In this document: one piece after another, positions 7,245 through 7,482 of the stretch
How the letters are laid out: each line of letters starts with the position of its first letter
Numbering within the stretch: the first letter of the stretch is position 1
Assembly (NCBI GenBank): GCA_020446285.1
Contig: JAGREZ010000157.1
Span: forward strand, 5,102 to 12,583
From: Geminicoccaceae bacterium
Lineage (GTDB): Bacteria > Pseudomonadota > Alphaproteobacteria > Geminicoccales > Geminicoccaceae
DNA: 7,482 bases
Direction: 5' to 3'
Notes under the pieces: model-generated
What the model saw: the letters and a program-made list of their open reading frames with translations, nothing else
The model's database searches: none
What the model was told of the DNA's origin: nothing
Translations under genes and position numbers: made by a program

Positions 7245-7365
7245 GAACAGGAAAAACAGCGGAGATTTGCCGGTTTGCAGCCCCGTCCCGGGGGTCGAGA
7301 TGCTTTCTTCGTGCCCGCTGCCTCGCTATGAAGGCGGAAACCGACCCGTTCCAGCCGGAAGCCCG

Positions 7366-7482
7366 ATGCAAACCGTCAACGATATCCGCAAGGCATTTCT
7401 CGATTTCTTCAGGGGACGCGGCCACGAGATCGTGCCCTCCTCGTCGCTCGTTCCGCACAACGATCCGACCCTGCTGTTCACC
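7366..7482 (+). CDS. alaS: Alanyl-tRNA synthetase AlaS, N-terminal fragment
   Basis: The first 39 codons of AlaS are present before the right edge. The enzyme attaches alanine to tRNA-Ala in the cytosol and edits mischarged serine and glycine. The protein begins [15 protein letters not shown], continues [23 protein letters not shown], and matches the highly conserved class II AlaRS N-terminus ('IR-x-x-F-L-x-F-F', 'GH-x-x-V-x-SSSLVP', 'NDPTLLFT'). GGAAG at 7357-7361, four bases before the ATG, serves as Shine-Dalgarno. An in-frame ATG at 7300 would add 22 residues ([13 protein letters not shown] and on) that are not typical of the family, so 7366 is preferred. A promoter at 7217-7244 suggests transcription separate from the EAL gene, although read-through is possible because no terminator is evident in the 161-bp gap. 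Confidence 0.97.
   Translation, partial: MQTVNDIRKAFLDFFRGRGHEIVPSSSLVPHNDPTLLFT

Noticed and set aside
7281..7293. CCCCG-TCC-CGGGG hairpin as a terminator or attenuator before alaS
   Set aside because: The stem is 5 bp with a 3-base loop and no proper U-tract; such short GC stems are common by chance here.
7300..7365. In-frame upstream ATG for alaS at 7300
   Set aside because: It would add 22 residues not typical of AlaS, and GGAAG before 7366 supports the usual start.

Overview
The window is high-GC DNA, with codons that mostly end in G or C. The gene content points to an alphaproteobacterium, possibly Rhodospirillales or a neighbouring order. The strongest marker is a class I (archaeal-type) lysyl-tRNA synthetase, common in Alphaproteobacteria, archaea and spirochetes. 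An entericidin-type lipoprotein and a GGDEF/EAL protein fit that placement, but the exact lineage cannot be read from the sequence alone.

Layout from left to right. Positions 1-125 (minus) hold the N-terminus of a thiolase-like acetyl-CoA acetyltransferase that runs off the left edge. Divergent from it, 324-491 (plus) encodes a 55-residue entericidin-family lipoprotein. The stretch 492-804 has no certain gene. It contains a strong GC-rich hairpin just after the lipoprotein gene, a 15-bp direct repeat and a possible small membrane-protein ORF on the minus strand. Then three housekeeping genes lie on the minus strand, transcribed from right to left: lysK (3786-5369), rsmB (2381-3697) and purH (805-2352). 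rsmB and purH are packed tightly. lysK and rsmB are separated by 88 bp carrying a perfect 12-bp-arm palindrome and a possible short leader ORF. Divergent from lysK, 5561-7204 (plus) encodes a PAS-like / degenerate GGDEF / intact EAL protein, predicted to be a cyclic-di-GMP phosphodiesterase. Finally alaS begins at 7366 (plus) and leaves the window after 39 codons; a plausible sigma70-type promoter lies at 7217-7244.

Functionally this is mostly core metabolism and translation: the last two steps of IMP synthesis (PurH), 16S rRNA m5C methylation (RsmB), and charging of tRNA-Lys and tRNA-Ala. One c-di-GMP signalling gene sits between the two synthetase genes. I see no mobile element, CRISPR array, tRNA or rRNA gene, and no evidence of a new multi-gene system. 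The items most worth a second look are regulatory: the orphan palindrome between lysK and rsmB, the leader ORF overlapping the rsmB start, and a CtrA-like half-site pair upstream of the EAL gene.
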